Assembly (NCBI GenBank): GCA_025765615.1
Contig: JAIVFJ010000033.1
Coordinates: 248,001 to 312,000, forward strand
Direction of reading: 5' to 3'
DNA length: 64,000 bases
Source: Zopfochytrium polystomum
Taxonomy: Eukaryota; Chytridiomycota; Chytridiomycetes; Chytridiales; Chytridiaceae
Positions 44,662 through 56,022 of the stretch are shown piece after piece. Below the pieces are notes generated by a model that worked only from the letters and a program-made list of their open reading frames with translations, had not been told where the DNA came from and searched no databases. A program made the position numbers and the translations under genes. Within the stretch, counting starts at the first letter, position 1; each line of letters begins with the position of its first letter.

Positions 44662-44955
44662 GGTCGGTTAACTGTTGCCGATCACCGAAATTGGTTTCTT
44701 TCTTTCGGGGATTCAAAAAATGCTGCCCGGCCTGACAAGGCAGTTTTGGTTAACAATCAAGCATTGCGAAACGCAAACAAACCAAACCAAGTCACGTGGA
44801 TCGATGTTTGGTGTGTCGGACAATTCTTCTTCAGCGAACGCAGGAAGCGCTAGGCCCGAAATACAGCACTGATACACTCGCCGTATCTTCGCGGTTCAAC
44901 CCCTCACCTTTCATACACCGATTGGTTCGGCGCCGCGCTCAGCCCCCCTGCGAAA
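44662..44955. promoter_or_regulatory. Divergent promoter region
   Basis: A 294-bp spacer between the divergent start codons of the methyltransferase and the orphan membrane protein. No gene and no clear core-promoter motif. Confidence 0.45.
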
Positions 44956-47900
44956 ATGCTTCTGCCACCGGGCGACGTCGGCGACGGCTGTGACTCCCCT
45001 TCGCAGCAGCCGCTGCAGCCGCAGTCCATACCACTCCAGCTCGCATGCCAAGGATTCGACCTTCACACCGCCAGCTGCTTCGATGATATCGTCTACTGGG
45101 CTGCGCCCCTTCCGCAGGTCAATCTTTCAGATGCAGACCAGAACACTCGAATGCCGTCTGCGAGAACGCTGGTGGATTCTCTGTCTGCCACCGCTTTCAC
45201 GTCAACTGAAATTAAGTCCGAATTTGCGAGCGCCGGGTTGAATGCGAATCCAGTGCCAGCAATCGCTTTGAATTATGTTGATGTACCGTACAGGTCGGAA
45301 ATCGACTTCCCAGGCCGAGAGCGCGTGCAACTCATCCAGCCACAAAAGCTGGACTCCATCGAAACAACTACTGTTTTACATTCATCTACTGTCGTCAACT
45401 TGAATCTTATCAACGTTGTTAAAATCATTCTTCCGCAAGAATCAAAGAAGGGCGAGGCTGCCTTCTCTTCAGCATCGAAAGACCGACCTCAGCCTCTTGA
45501 CGAATCGGGCAAATCTGTCGAAAACCTTAACCGGGCTCATTCCACCACGACATTCACAATGCAGGACTCCAGCGAAACACTTCCTGTCCCTTTAGTGGGA
45601 TTTGTTGCGGAGCCCTATCTGGAGCATCTACGGGAGAAGAGCCGGGAAGAATCACCCGTCCAGCCGATTGAACAATTTGAATCAGGCCATAGCGCAAAAG
45701 AAGCGGATGCGGGTCGCTTGTCGCAAGGGGACACTTCAATGGGCAAGGCAAACGACCGTTCACAACGCGGAGAGGAGAAGATCATACTTGTGGTAAGTTC
45801 GGAGTTTTTTTCATCTTATTTGAAAGCAAACAAAACCCTTAGGCACTCGGAGATCATTGGGTTCGCAAAGAGGTGTACGAGGAGGAAATGAGGAAAAGAG
45901 CGTTGGATGCAGTTACTGCATTGTCTACTGCAGAGCGACCCACCACAGTAAAAGAATCGCAATCGCATTGCGAAACTTCACTGGTCGATCCTCGTTTTCA
46001 AGAGAGCGGCAAAAGCTTGCCTGCAGTGAGAGTACGCCCTCTGCTTTCCATTGAAATCATCGTCGTCCTTCCTGACACCTTTCTGTCGTAAAAGGATGGG
46101 TTCGACGCACCGGCTTCACCGCAAAAGCGAGTGCCTCATTCAAATCCCATCGCGACATTGCCCACTAGCACAGAGTCGGAAGTTGTTGCCTCCCAACCTA
46201 TCCAACCTCAAACCCCCAAGCCTTCGGAGTCGAAGAGTAAAGCGAGGCAGCAATTAGAAAATTTTACCCACGAGCCGAAAACGCTTCTCCTTCCGACATC
46301 GGCTTCTTCAAAGCCCTCATCCGCACCACTGGGAGGAGCTCCATCCGAAAATACACGCAAAATCGAAGACATTCACGGACCGCCCAGCAAGGTCATAGTT
46401 CCTCCGGCGAGCGACAAGAAGCACAAGCCGCCCGAGCGTTTCTCCGCACCGCAGCGCTCCGACGCCACCCTCGAAGACGCGATCGTTTGTGAAAGCTCGG
46501 ACGCCCCGGCGTGGAAGTCTGTGGAGGATATTCTGGGCGAGACAAAGCCCGGCTGGCCGAGCGGCGGGTCGAGCGGAAATGAGCAGAAGGAGGCAGAAGC
46601 TGAAAAAGCCGAAGAGGACGTGGTCGAGGCAGCAGAAGCGGCGAGAGGTCGGAATAAAGTTTGGGAAACTGCGTTCAGGTGGTTTAACTTGGCCAGGTCG
46701 GTTGCGACGGCGGTGTACTCGATACACTCGTGTTCTATCGGACTCTATGAGTGAGTAGATTCCTTTCTTCCAACCTGTTGATTGAAAGTTATTTCTCTTC
46801 AAGTCCATACTACGTAGCATTGAATGCGCAAGGCCTAATGGTTGCGATGATCTTCTTCAGCTTTGTGGATGTCATTGTCTCATTCATCAAGGCGTTTCCA
46901 AAAATGTTTTGGTGTTTTTGGAATGTTCGGAATGTAAGCATATTTCCGTTGAAACCAATTATGTTTGCTTCTTACCGATTGCTGGGGCTCCACAGTGGGA
47001 TCCGTTCAGAAAATCTTACAGGTGCGGCTGGTCGAGGAGTCGCGGGCTTTGAATGAAACGGCTAATTTCCACCGCCCTGCAGCATATGGGCCATCGTCGC
47101 TGACCACGATTTGATAGTTGATCTCCTACCCCTTCTCGTTAACACAGTTCTTAAGGTAAGGTTCTTGAGCTTTCCAGTCAATCTGGGCCGACTGAACAAT
47201 TTGCAACAAGGTATACTCGTACCGTCTAGCCGAAGTCGTAGCGAATCCCGCAGCACAAGACTCAATTACGACAGCAAAATGGACTTGGGCGGACTTATCT
47301 TCGCCCCAGTACCACAACTTTGTTCAATTACTTCTTTACGGTAAATTTCCTCTTCTCCATGTTTCAGGTCCAAACTTAACCCTTCAAAATGAAAGCTTCC
47401 TCGATGCTTTACACAATTTTGTTTCACACTGGCCGGATAATTAAGTTGATTGCGTTCGAAAAGAAGGCGTACGTCATTGGACTTTACGTTTTGCTCAAGG
47501 CTCTGCTCGTTATCTGGGACATTTTCACGAACGGGTGAGGCAGATCTTGCGGCATTCGGCAACCTGTTGTTGCTTTTCAACCCATTAAAACTCCTTGGCC
47601 AGTCTTCTACTATACGAGTCTCTTGTCGCAGACGGAATAGGGCTCTGTCGCCCCTCTCCCAACACACGCCTCATCCTGGCGGTCATTGCTTTGTCGCCTG
47701 CGGTCACTTTATCCACCAATGTGCTGATCAACCTTCCACTCCACGTCGCATTCCTCCGTTTCCAGCTGAGAGCTCGAGACTCGAACGCGAGCGTTCCATT
47801 CCTTCGCGTTCTAAAAGCCGCTGCAAAGAAGACGTTTCATCCCCTCATTTCGGTATGTAGGCCCTCTGTTTCTCGTCGGTGTTTAATGTAAGCATTCAGG

Positions 47901-48262
47901 CCGTGTTCGGAAGCTATGCAGTCTTCTCTCTGGTTTCTCTGTTTTACGTTCAAAGCGTGCTGTCCCACTACGACCCTTGGGGAGACATCAAGAAAGGAAA
48001 GATACCTGCGGGCGTCATCCCCACGTCCGGTTTCTTTGGTTGGAGCACGAGGAAGGACGGCGACCTGGAAAACGGGGTCGGGCCTATCGTCCTGCTTGGG
48101 ATGGTGTGGCTGAACATCGTGGCGAACTACCTTGTTGGAGCAGCCGCCGCTGTCGCGTATTGGGCGTGGGTGCTCGTGTGGAATGTGCTGGGCGGCGAGC
48201 GAGGCGTTGCATGGCTGAAAAAGAGACTCAGAGGCGGGATGCAAAGCAGCCAAGTAGTGTGA
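44956..48262 (+). CDS. Orphan multipass membrane protein with disordered N-terminus
   Basis: Not recognised. Exon 1 (44956 to about 45792) begins MLLPPGDVGDGCDSPSQQ and is followed by exons around 45842-46027 (EEEMRKRALDAVTALS) and 46093-46750, all Ser/Thr/Pro/charged and probably cytosolic. From about 46650 the protein turns membrane-embedded: RWFNLARSVATAVYSIHS, LNAQGLMVAMIFFSFVDVIV, WAIVADHDLIVDLLPLLVNT, SMLYTILFHTGRIIKLIAFE, AYVIGLYVLLKALLVIWDIF, LILAVIALSPAVTLSTNVLI, IQAVFGSYAVFSLVSLFYVQ and VLLGMVWLNIVANYLVGAAA, roughly eight helices. At least eight introns are needed and joins between 46940 and 47650 are provisional. A charged tail ends GGMQSSQVV. Confidence 0.5.
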
Positions 48263-48319
48263 GAGTACCCTCGGAGATCAGTGGTTTATCGTCGAAAGCG
48301 AAGGGTAACGGGACATACC

Positions 48320-48347
48320 AAAAAAAAAAAAAAAAAAAAAAAAAAAA
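48320..48347 (+). repeat. Poly(A) tract
   Basis: A perfect run of 28 A lies 58 bp after the stop codon of the membrane-protein gene, in the sense orientation, and 57 bp before the stop of the convergent RWD gene. Confidence 0.95.
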
Positions 48348-48404
48348 GGAGACCAGAAGCAAGCCGTACAAGGAATCTAACCCTCCCCACAGTCGTAAAT
48401 ACGC

Positions 48405-49361
48405 TCAGTCGTCGTCCTCCGCGAACCCCGCAAGCACCGCATTCTCCTCCTCGTCCGAGTCCTCGAGCCCCTCCATCTCTTGCGCAAAGAGCTCCTTGTC
48501 GAATTCGACCGTGACATCCTCGTCGGTGAGCAACGCCATGTCGGACTTTGCGAGCGACCGGTCTTTCTCAAACAGCTGCCGACCCGTTAACCTCGCGGAA
48601 GGAATGATGCCACCGCCGGTTCGCCCTGGCCGAATGGAGCCGGCTGCTGCTGAAGCTGGCGCCGCCATGGCGCCTGCCTGCGGGACAGTGATGTTGCCGT
48701 CCATGTCCTTCAGGAACCGCTCCCTCCATTCCAAGAACGACTCCTTGGTCACCTTTGTGCCCGCATGCCGCATCCGCTCCCGCTCCTCTTCTTCCACACG
48801 CCTCTTCTCCCGCTCCGTCTCCCGCCGCTCGATCCTCGCCTTCACGATCTCTTCGAGCTTCTCCCGTATCCCGGCGTGCACCCCAAACACCATCGCCATG
48901 CCCAGTTGCTCGGACGCCAGCGCGTCCGCGGCCTCCAGTAGGGCCGCCCGGTCCTCTGCCAGCAGGTGCGGCGACGCAGACACGACTTGGAAGACTGGCG
49001 CCGTTTCTGGGTAGGTCGGCGTGAAACTGACATGCAGGTAAAAGTGAGGGATGTCGGGTTCCAGAGTCAACGTGGGCGCGCCGTCGCCGCCGGCGGCATC
49101 GCCATCGCCGTCCCCGTCCTCTGCATCATCGTCATCGTCACCGTCCTCTGCGTCGTCGTCGTCGTCCTCTTCGTTGAAGTCGGCGGCGGCGGCGATGAGG
49201 TCGTGGTCAAAGTCGTCAGGGAGGGGCGGCGGGAGCGGCTCGTCTGACTTGACGAGGAGCTTGAACGAGACGGGCGGATCGCGCGATATCTCGACGAACT
49301 CTTCAAAGAAGATCGACTGCAGCGCTTCGATCTCCTGGGTCTGCTCTTCTGCGTGGTCCAT
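48405..49361 (-). CDS. RWD-domain protein, RWDD1/GIR2-like
   Basis: Single-exon gene of about 318 residues. The start is taken at MDHAEEQTQEIEALQSIF (49361); an upstream in-frame codon adds a few residues. The RWD domain opens with EIEALQSIFFEEFVEI and closes with IPHFYLHVSFTPTYPETAPV (the Y-P-x-x-x-P turn) and GMAMVFGVHAGIREKLEEIV. Then comes a charged helix (ERRETEREKRRVEEEERERM) and the DFRP2-like segment GTKVTKESFLEWRERFLKDM, LTGRQLFEKD, and an acidic C-terminus. These are the landmarks of RWDD1/Gir2, which binds the GTPase DRG2/Rbg2 and Gcn1. An unusual Asp/Gly-rich insert (about 40 residues) splits the RWD domain. Confidence 0.75.
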   Translation of the reverse strand: MDHAEEQTQEIEALQSIFFEEFVEISRDPPVSFKLLVKSDEPLPPPLPDDFDHDLIAAAADFNEEDDDDDAEDGDDDDDAEDGDGDGDAAGGDGAPTLTLEPDIPHFYLHVSFTPTYPETAPVFQVVSASPHLLAEDRAALLEAADALASEQLGMAMVFGVHAGIREKLEEIVKARIERRETEREKRRVEEEERERMRHAGTKVTKESFLEWRERFLKDMDGNITVPQAGAMAAPASAAAGSIRPGRTGGGIIPSARLTGRQLFEKDRSLAKSDMALLTDEDVTVEFDKELFAQEMEGLEDSDEEENAVLAGFAEDDD

Positions 49362-50200
49362 GGTTTGTGCCCGGTGCACGACGACAGGAGGACGAGGGCG
49401 CGACAGATAGCCGGATTTTTTGTTTCTTCAATTGCCTCACAGTGACAAGTGGAATGAGTCTCGTTGGGCAACATTGCGGCAACGGGAGCGCATGTGGGTG
49501 ACATCCTGTGTTAAGTGCAGCTGAGGGCTGTGGCTTCGTACGCTGGGGAAAGAGCTGTGGTTGGTCAGGCACTTCACTCGTCCAAACCAACAGTGTCATT
49601 ACATATGTTATCTCCCCTGCCGCGCTCGATGTGACACGCTGTGGGTTGCCTTGATTCAACTTGGCCACCACCACTTCTTCCTCCTCGCCCGGGTTGCATT
49701 ATATTGCTCCCTCCCATCGTCCCAACTCCGTCTGCCCTCTCTTCTTACCGCCCACCCCTGACGACCCTTCGTCTCCTTCCGACGATTTCCACCTGACTCA
49801 TCATCTTTTCTTCGCATCCCCTCTGCGTCTTCTCGTTGGTCACGATTTTCTGCTGTAGCCCGACATATTCTGTTTCGTCATAAGCGGTCCATGAGGGAGA
49901 TAATTATTCAACGCAACCTTCTGGTATTAAGGGTTGCTTTTGGCTGTACGCAGTCATCAGCGGGCCGGAACGGTTTGTCCGCGGAGTAAATAAAAAATTC
50001 AAGAATGAACGAAGAGAAGCGAAGTGAAAGTCCCGCCCTCAGTTCGCGCAGATGGAATGCGTTCTCCAGCCCTGATGAAGAGAAGTGGAAATGAGTTTGT
50101 GTTGCCAGACCGTCATGCTGCAGATGCACTGCTGTGTTCCCTGTAGCTCGGTTTTCTGAAAGAAAACACTTGCTTGTCGGACCTTTCAAAAATATTCAGC
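49362..50200. other. Intergenic region, nothing recognised
   Basis: A stretch of 839 bp between the RWD gene start and the TMEM249-like gene stop, both on the minus strand. A 94-codon minus ORF (50189-49908) has no recognisable motif. Poly-pyrimidine-rich sequence near 49670-49800 may be part of the RWD gene promoter. Confidence 0.4.
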
Positions 50201-51349
50201 CTAGACAAATAGCTCAAATAGCATTGAAAACCTGAAGTGCCTGATGACATGATGAGGCGAGGTGTTGGCTTCGTCAAAGTAGCTGTTCGATAAAACCGGT
50301 AGGGTGGGAGAAGCGAGCATTTCAGGTTCTGTCTGTTCTAATATAAAACCGGCGATATCCGACCAACTCAACTTTAGATTAAGGTTTGCGGCTATCTGTT
50401 GACCGAGCTTTCGCAATTTCTGCATAAAGGTAATGATTAATGCCAGCATATTACCTTGGGCTCGATTACAATAATGGTTGTGTTTGTGCCTCACCTCGCA
50501 ATTTTTCGTGCTACCGCACAGCCTGCGGCTGTCAATTTGGTATCCATTGAGCACGAGATAGTACAGCTTGACCGCTCCTGTGCAGACATGGTAAGTCAAT
50601 TAAGCTACTTCAACTAGCGAGCTATTTTGCCCTTTCGTGCTCCGTAAACCCTTCTCCAAGTCCTTCTCGCCGATATGACCGCCCTGCCTCCCTCGAAAAA
50701 AAAAAGTCAAACTCACCCGATCGCACCTCCTTCCGCAATCGAATGTATATGTTGTAGTACTCCCCCCTGACGCGCACGTTGCTCCCGTTCGTGAACGCGT
50801 ACTGCTTCAGCGTTGGAAACAGCATGTAGTGGCGGGTGTCCTTGTAGTTCCAGATCGCGGCGAGGGAGACGACGACCACAAAAACGGGGATCATGAAGAA
50901 CGCCTGGTAAAAAAGAGAGGAGAGACGGGAGGGTTTTTTCGGAAAACAAGAACAAAGAAATTGTTAGGCAGGGGAAATCATGGCGGAACGAACGGGGGAA
51001 AGGACAACTGACGCTGTCGAGGTAATTGCCGCAGATGGTGTAGACGAAGCCGACGAATCCCGCGATCAGGAAGAAAACGGCGACGTACAGCGTCGTGTTG
51101 CGGACCGAGAATTCGAGGCCTTCAGCCCCCGTTTTGTTTATTTGCAGTGAAGCAAAAGTGAGTGTTTGAGGTTGGGGTGGGAGTGCCTACTTTCCTACCT
51201 CGCTCGTGGACGTAATAGGGAAAGTACGGGTTGGCGGCCATCTTCTTCTCGAGGGCGTCCTCGACGGTCTTGATCCTGCCGCCGCGGCCGCGGCCGTTGT
51301 TGTTGGAACGGCGATTGCCCGCGCCGGCGACGGTGGAACGCCCAAACAT
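50201..51349 (-). CDS. TMEM249: TMEM249-like CatSper-associated membrane protein
   Basis: Six exons join in phase: from 51349; a second ending DS near 51013; 50903-50717; 50577-50495; 50419-50373; 50282-50201. The product is about 220 residues. After a basic Asn/Gly-rich start comes TLYVAVFFLIAGFVGFVYTI (TM1), AFFMIPVFVVVVSLAAIWNY (TM2), then an extracellular-like module RGEYYNIYIRLRKEVRSGGA, VKLYYLVLNGYQID, EKLRKLGQQIAANLNLNYFD and TSPHHVIRHF. The N-I-Y-x-R-L, Y-x-L-V-L-N-G-x-Q and A-x-N-L-N-x-N-Y-F-D plus S-P-H-H-V-x-R-H pattern is what I recall for TMEM249, a subunit of the sperm CatSper Ca2+ channel complex. In a chytrid it would sit in the zoospore flagellum. Family assignment is from memory. 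Confidence 0.65.
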
Positions 51350-52050
51350 GATCAGGGGTAGATTAGGTTTGTCTTTTAAGATTGCAAGTCACGTGATGGG
51401 ACACATCATCGTCGAACACAGGGGAACGACTAACAACATTTATCCCGGGGCGACCCCGAGGCACTAAAAGCGACATTGCCAAACACACTTTGCAAACACT
51501 GAAAGGAAGATAACGGGGGAAAATCAAGCAACCACAACATTATACAGACAGCAAAAAGGGGTGAAGGGAACAAAGAAACAAGAGAGAAACAGAGCGTTGG
51601 GAACAACAGACGAATTTCGAGAGCAAAAGGAGGACGCCGACCGGAGAAGAAAAAAAATAAGGAACATAAAAGGCAGACGTGAATCTGAAGAAAGCAAGAC
51701 AGAAATTCCGTGCGGAGAGAAGAGAGGAGGGTGAGGGGAAATTAATTGCAGCGGTGAGTCAGGCGTGTTTGTCACTGAAGGGAATGCAAGGAATAAAAAG
51801 ACACGAGAAGAAAAAAGGGCGTTGGTGGAGGGTAGGAAAAAACTCCAATCAGAACGAAATGCGGGGTGCGAGAAGAACAAAAAGGGTTCTACCAGAGAAC
51901 GATGGGAACAAACCTGGAAGGCGGCGGGTTGGAGGGGAAGAGCGGGACGGAGACCAAGTGCTCAAGGCACAAAGCCGAGAGAAAAATAGGGGTGGGGCTA
52001 AAGGCGCAAAACGTAATCCCTGCAGCGTGCCCACAAAGCTTCAAAGGAAA
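51350..52050. other. Purine-rich intergenic region, nothing recognised
   Basis: About 700 bp, strongly A/G-rich on the plus strand (51580-52000). Arg/Lys/Glu-rich ORFs there reflect composition only. No RNA gene or repeat unit recognised. Confidence 0.45.
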
Positions 52051-53371
52051 TCAAGACAGCAAGTTCGCCACGGCCACGCTGCCGCCGTATGACGCCACCC
52101 GGCGCCTCCCACCCCCCGTCGGCGCACCCGCGCCCTCCACGCTCCCGCCTCCGCCGATATTACCACTGGGCCCAGCAGGCTCGTCCTCCTCTCGCGCGCG
52201 CTTCCTCGACTCGGCCGACGCCGAGGCGACGGCGACGGACGCCAGCGACGACAGCGCAGACGACGGCGGGAGCGGCGGCGGCGGCAGCGACGCCGGGGGC
52301 CCCATGGCAGACGCGTAGATCGACGGCGCGTGATGCGCATGCTGCTGCGCGTAGTACGGACTTGGCGCTGCGGCGGCGGCGGGGGCGAAGTTTGCGAGGG
52401 ACGGAGAGGAAGGGCGTCGATGCCGATGACGGATGGCGGCGGATGCAGGGTCCCCGATGACGTGTACTGGGAGTAGACACCCGAGGACGGATCGGCCGTC
52501 GTATAGGCTGGGCGCGAGCCGTTGTGGCCATTGTGCTCGCGGTAGTGGTGGTTGTGGCTGCTGCTTGAATGCGTGCTCTGGGGTTGTGCCGCCGAGCTGC
52601 TGGGGTAGTACCGCGAAGGCTGCGGTGGTGGCAGCTGTGGGGTTGATGGCGAGGAGTGCGGACGAGTTTTGGGACCTCGACGTCAGAGACGCGATCGATG
52701 GAAGGACGAACTGTGGCTGCTGCGACGGTGACGAACTGGCTGTCGACGCGGGCCTGTAAGTTGACCACGAAGACGACGACGACGATGACGACGAAGAAGA
52801 CGAAGACAGCCGAGGGGCAGGCTCCAACGGTGGTTCTTTTGTCGACCCAGACGACGGAGCATTATGAACGTACATGCCAAGGGGCGAGGGTGGGACGTGT
52901 CGTTGTGAGGACGAGGAGACAGACGACGGCGTCGAGGTAGGCGATGCGGTGAGGGTAGTAAGGCCGAGATGGTGAGGACGAGTAGGAGGTCGTCTGGACG
53001 GGTTGACTTTGCGAGTTGGCAGCGTACGACGGCAGAGGGCTGTCTGACGGTGCGGGGTGCGGAGACGCCGACCTAAATTGTGAAGGGGAGATGTTTGACG
53101 CCGTGGTATTGGTCGGGTGGTAGTAGGGATTGCTACTGGCCATCGAGTTGCTCTTTGGTTGCGGGGTGTTGGGTGTGGACGAGGCAGCCGCATTGGCTTG
53201 GTGAGCAGAGTGACTACCGTTGGGTTGAACCGCTCCACCTGATGCGGCCGATGGAACTGGTAACGGGGTCGCAGCGGCTACCGCTGCAACCGCAGCCGCC
53301 GCAGCTGCGGCAGAAGCATATGCGGACGAAGCCTTTCGACCATCGCCTTCACGGTAGCGGACGGCACGCAC
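52051..53371 (-). CDS. Low-complexity coding region, hydrolase tail or separate gene
   Basis: Minus-strand frames here encode Ala/Ser/Pro/Tyr-rich sequence that looks translated but has no domain: SSAYASAAAAAAAVAAVAAA, SSNPYYHPTNTTASNISPSQ, RLSSSSSSSSSSSSSWSTYR, YYAQQHAHHAPSIYASAMGP, and an ending RRRVASYGGSVAVANLLS at 52051. The frame changes at least twice, so introns are required, but none can be placed with confidence. It overlaps the last 90 bp of the hydrolase exon in another frame. It could be a long disordered C-terminal tail of that hydrolase by alternative splicing, or an independent regulator-like gene. Confidence 0.3.
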
Positions 53372-55854
53372 TTCGAGTTTTGCAACGCGGCGGCTCTGGC
53401 TGCCTTCTCTCGCTCACGAGTTTTGGCCTCGGCGATTAGCGCAGAGAGCGCCTGTCGCTCCGCCCCCTGTTTCATTCTAAAGCCTTTGGCGCCTGCAAAA
53501 CACCCGATTCCTCCATCCTTCGTGTCTCCGTCGTCTGCTGAAGTTCCGTTCTCATCGGTCTTCACCTCTCCCATAGTTTCATCCCCGTCTGCGTCAGTCT
53601 TCACTGCAACTTTGGTCTCTGCCCAGAACGACATCGGAGCTGAACTGTCCCAGCCGAGGAAGTCGACAATGGCCAATACAACACCCTCCGCGGACTCTCT
53701 CTCGACTTGAAGGTGATGTGATCCGAATAGTGTCTCTTTTCGCAGCAGCCTGAAAGCTCCGAGCCGGCGCGACCACTTTTTACCTTCCAGGCAGAAGAGC
53801 TCCGACCGATCACCTGCCATGACGAAGACCGGGGCGGTGATGGACTTGAAGAAAGTGATGAGAGTGTCCTCTGGGCAGTGAAGGTAGGCCCAAAGAGTGA
53901 GGCTTGGGTCGTTGACCCACTGGTATCCTGTGACTGTTGTCGGTGTGGGTGGAGATGCTGTGGTTCCGTTGGCAGTCTTGGCGTCAGCCGTCGTATCAAT
54001 TTTACAGGTCGTGTCAGAAGGCGATCGCGGGGACTCCGGTTTCGCAGGAGCGATGGAAGCGACAGGTGCTGGTGTCGAGGCGGCGGCGGTCTTATCAGTC
54101 GGAGCTTCGATGGTGACGGGAACTAAGCCACGCTTGCAAAGCAGTCTTGCGGCGTCCCTCGAGACGCGCGTGTAGCCGTGCGTTCGAACTTTGACCGCTG
54201 CCTCCACGGTTTCAAAGACCCGCATTTTCGACTTTGCTTCAGCTGGGCTCAGCGCCCGCACATCTCTCCGCCGCGCAATGAACGCTGCCATCTCTGTTGC
54301 CTCGTCGGCGGTGAATTGAATGCATGTGCCAATCGAATCAACCATGCATACTGCGCGAACGCGGGAAGGGTAGCAGCCGGCAAATGCGGCAGAGATGTGG
54401 CCGCCCGTCGAGTGGCCAATGATGTTGAAGGAAGGCCAGCCCAGCAAGTCCACGACGCCGAGAATGTCGTCAATCAAGTCCCAAAGGTAGTATCCGCCGT
54501 GCGGGTGTCGGTGGTCGGAAAGGCCGTGGCCCGCCAGGTCGATGCAAACCACTACTGCGCCGAGCATGGCAAGGCGCGGCGCGACGAGGTCCCATGTGCC
54601 TGCGTTGTCCAACTATGGTTGGCATGTGGAAGGAGAGATGGGAGGGGGGATTAAGCACGCGATGTTAGTTAGGACGAAGCGTGGTCTAATGTGAGTGATA
54701 GTGTGATAGTTTGGGTGAAAAGGGACGGAAATTGATTGATGGAGAGGCCGTTCATCGATTAATGGAGCAGGGCCAAGTAACCTGGGCCTGTTTAGCCGAT
54801 CAGGGATGGTCTCGGCAAAAGGATTGCGAGTCTCTGGCGCGGGCACGCGTTCACCGAGATATGGGATGCCCGTGAACGCCTGAACCAATCAACCGATCAA
54901 TTGGACAATCATCGGCCAATCAGATTGCCGCTGGCGATTGAACGAGAACAGCGGACAGACAGGGACGACAGGGAGATTTGGGGTGATGGGTCGCTGGAGG
55001 GTCGGCCCGGCACTCACCCATCCGTGAACGGCCAGAACCCGCGACGCAGCGATCTCGTCCTTGCTCCACTCGCGCACGCCGCCGCCGCCGGCGCCGGTCG
55101 CGTCGCTGCTGTTGCTGCTGCCGCTGCTGCTCTGGAGCTTTCCCCACACCTTGGCGCGGATCACCACTCCCGACGGAACCGCAAACTCTCGCTCCGTCAC
55201 CGGCACGTCCTCGGGGGGATCCACGTACGAGGGGCACGTCCGCCGCTGGTGGTGGTCCACGTAGTTTCGCCGCTGCTGCTGTTGGTGCGGCTGCTGCACC
55301 GCGGCAGAAGGTTTAGCAGAACCAAGGGCCTTTGCGGCTGCACTGCCCGCTACGGCTGATGCCGCTGCCGAGGTAGAGGCTGCTGCTGCTGACGGAACCG
55401 CCGACCCGGGGGTGAGCGGGCCGGCTCCGACAGCGCTCGCGGCAGCGCAGGTCGAGACCGCAGACGAGGGCGACGGCGGGGCAGTGCTGCTCGCACGGCT
55501 TGCCGATGGGCCCGCTGCGGGCGGTTTGATGTCCTCTCCCACGCTATTTGACGAAGGGCTGCTCCGGTGCCGCTTGTTGGAGGGCGGAGAGGACGGGGCT
55601 GGGGTTTTCAAAAGCCACTGGCCCGTGGGGAGCTTCAGGGGCGGCGGCGGGGATCTGTCTGCGGGCGACGATGGGGACGCAGCAGAGTTGACAGAGTCGT
55701 GATCTGCGTCAGAGCCGGCACAGGCGACCGCAGAGGAGGCTGTGGGGGGCGGGACCGAGGGCGAGAGAGAAGAGCCGGCTGCGGCGGTCATCATTGTCGC
55801 TGCTGCGGAAGAAGGAGCCGTTTCGGGCGGAGCTGAAGGCGACGGCGCTGCCAT
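53278..55854 (-). CDS. Serine-hydrolase-like alpha/beta hydrolase (SERHL type)
   Basis: Two exons, 55854-55018 and 54612-53278, joined in phase 0 over a 405-nt intron (long for this genome), restoring SRVLAVHGWLDNAGTWDLVA. The start MAAPSPSAPPETAPSS leads about 220 disordered residues before the fold (EREFAVPSGVVIRAKVWGKL). Catalytic landmarks: oxyanion HGW, DLAGHGLSDHR, nucleophile elbow FNIIGHSTGGHISAAFAG (G-H-S-T-G), acid strand APVFVMAGDRSELF, and catalytic His in GSHHLQVE. The lid region carries an Ala/Pro/Thr-rich insert of about 70 residues. Substrate unknown for the family, often peroxisomal. It ends with an acidic then basic coiled segment. Confidence 0.78.
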
Positions 55855-56022
55855 GCTGGCTACCTCCTCGCCGTTAGGTGACCTGGATGGAACTTGAACC
55901 GACTGGCAGCTGCTAGAGGAGGGCGTTTTTGATGAGTGGTGGGTGGTGTTCAGTCTGAAGAGAGAGCAGCACAAATAGTCGAGTTGCGAGGTGGAGCGCG
56001 CGGCACGCCTATGACCAGCCAC

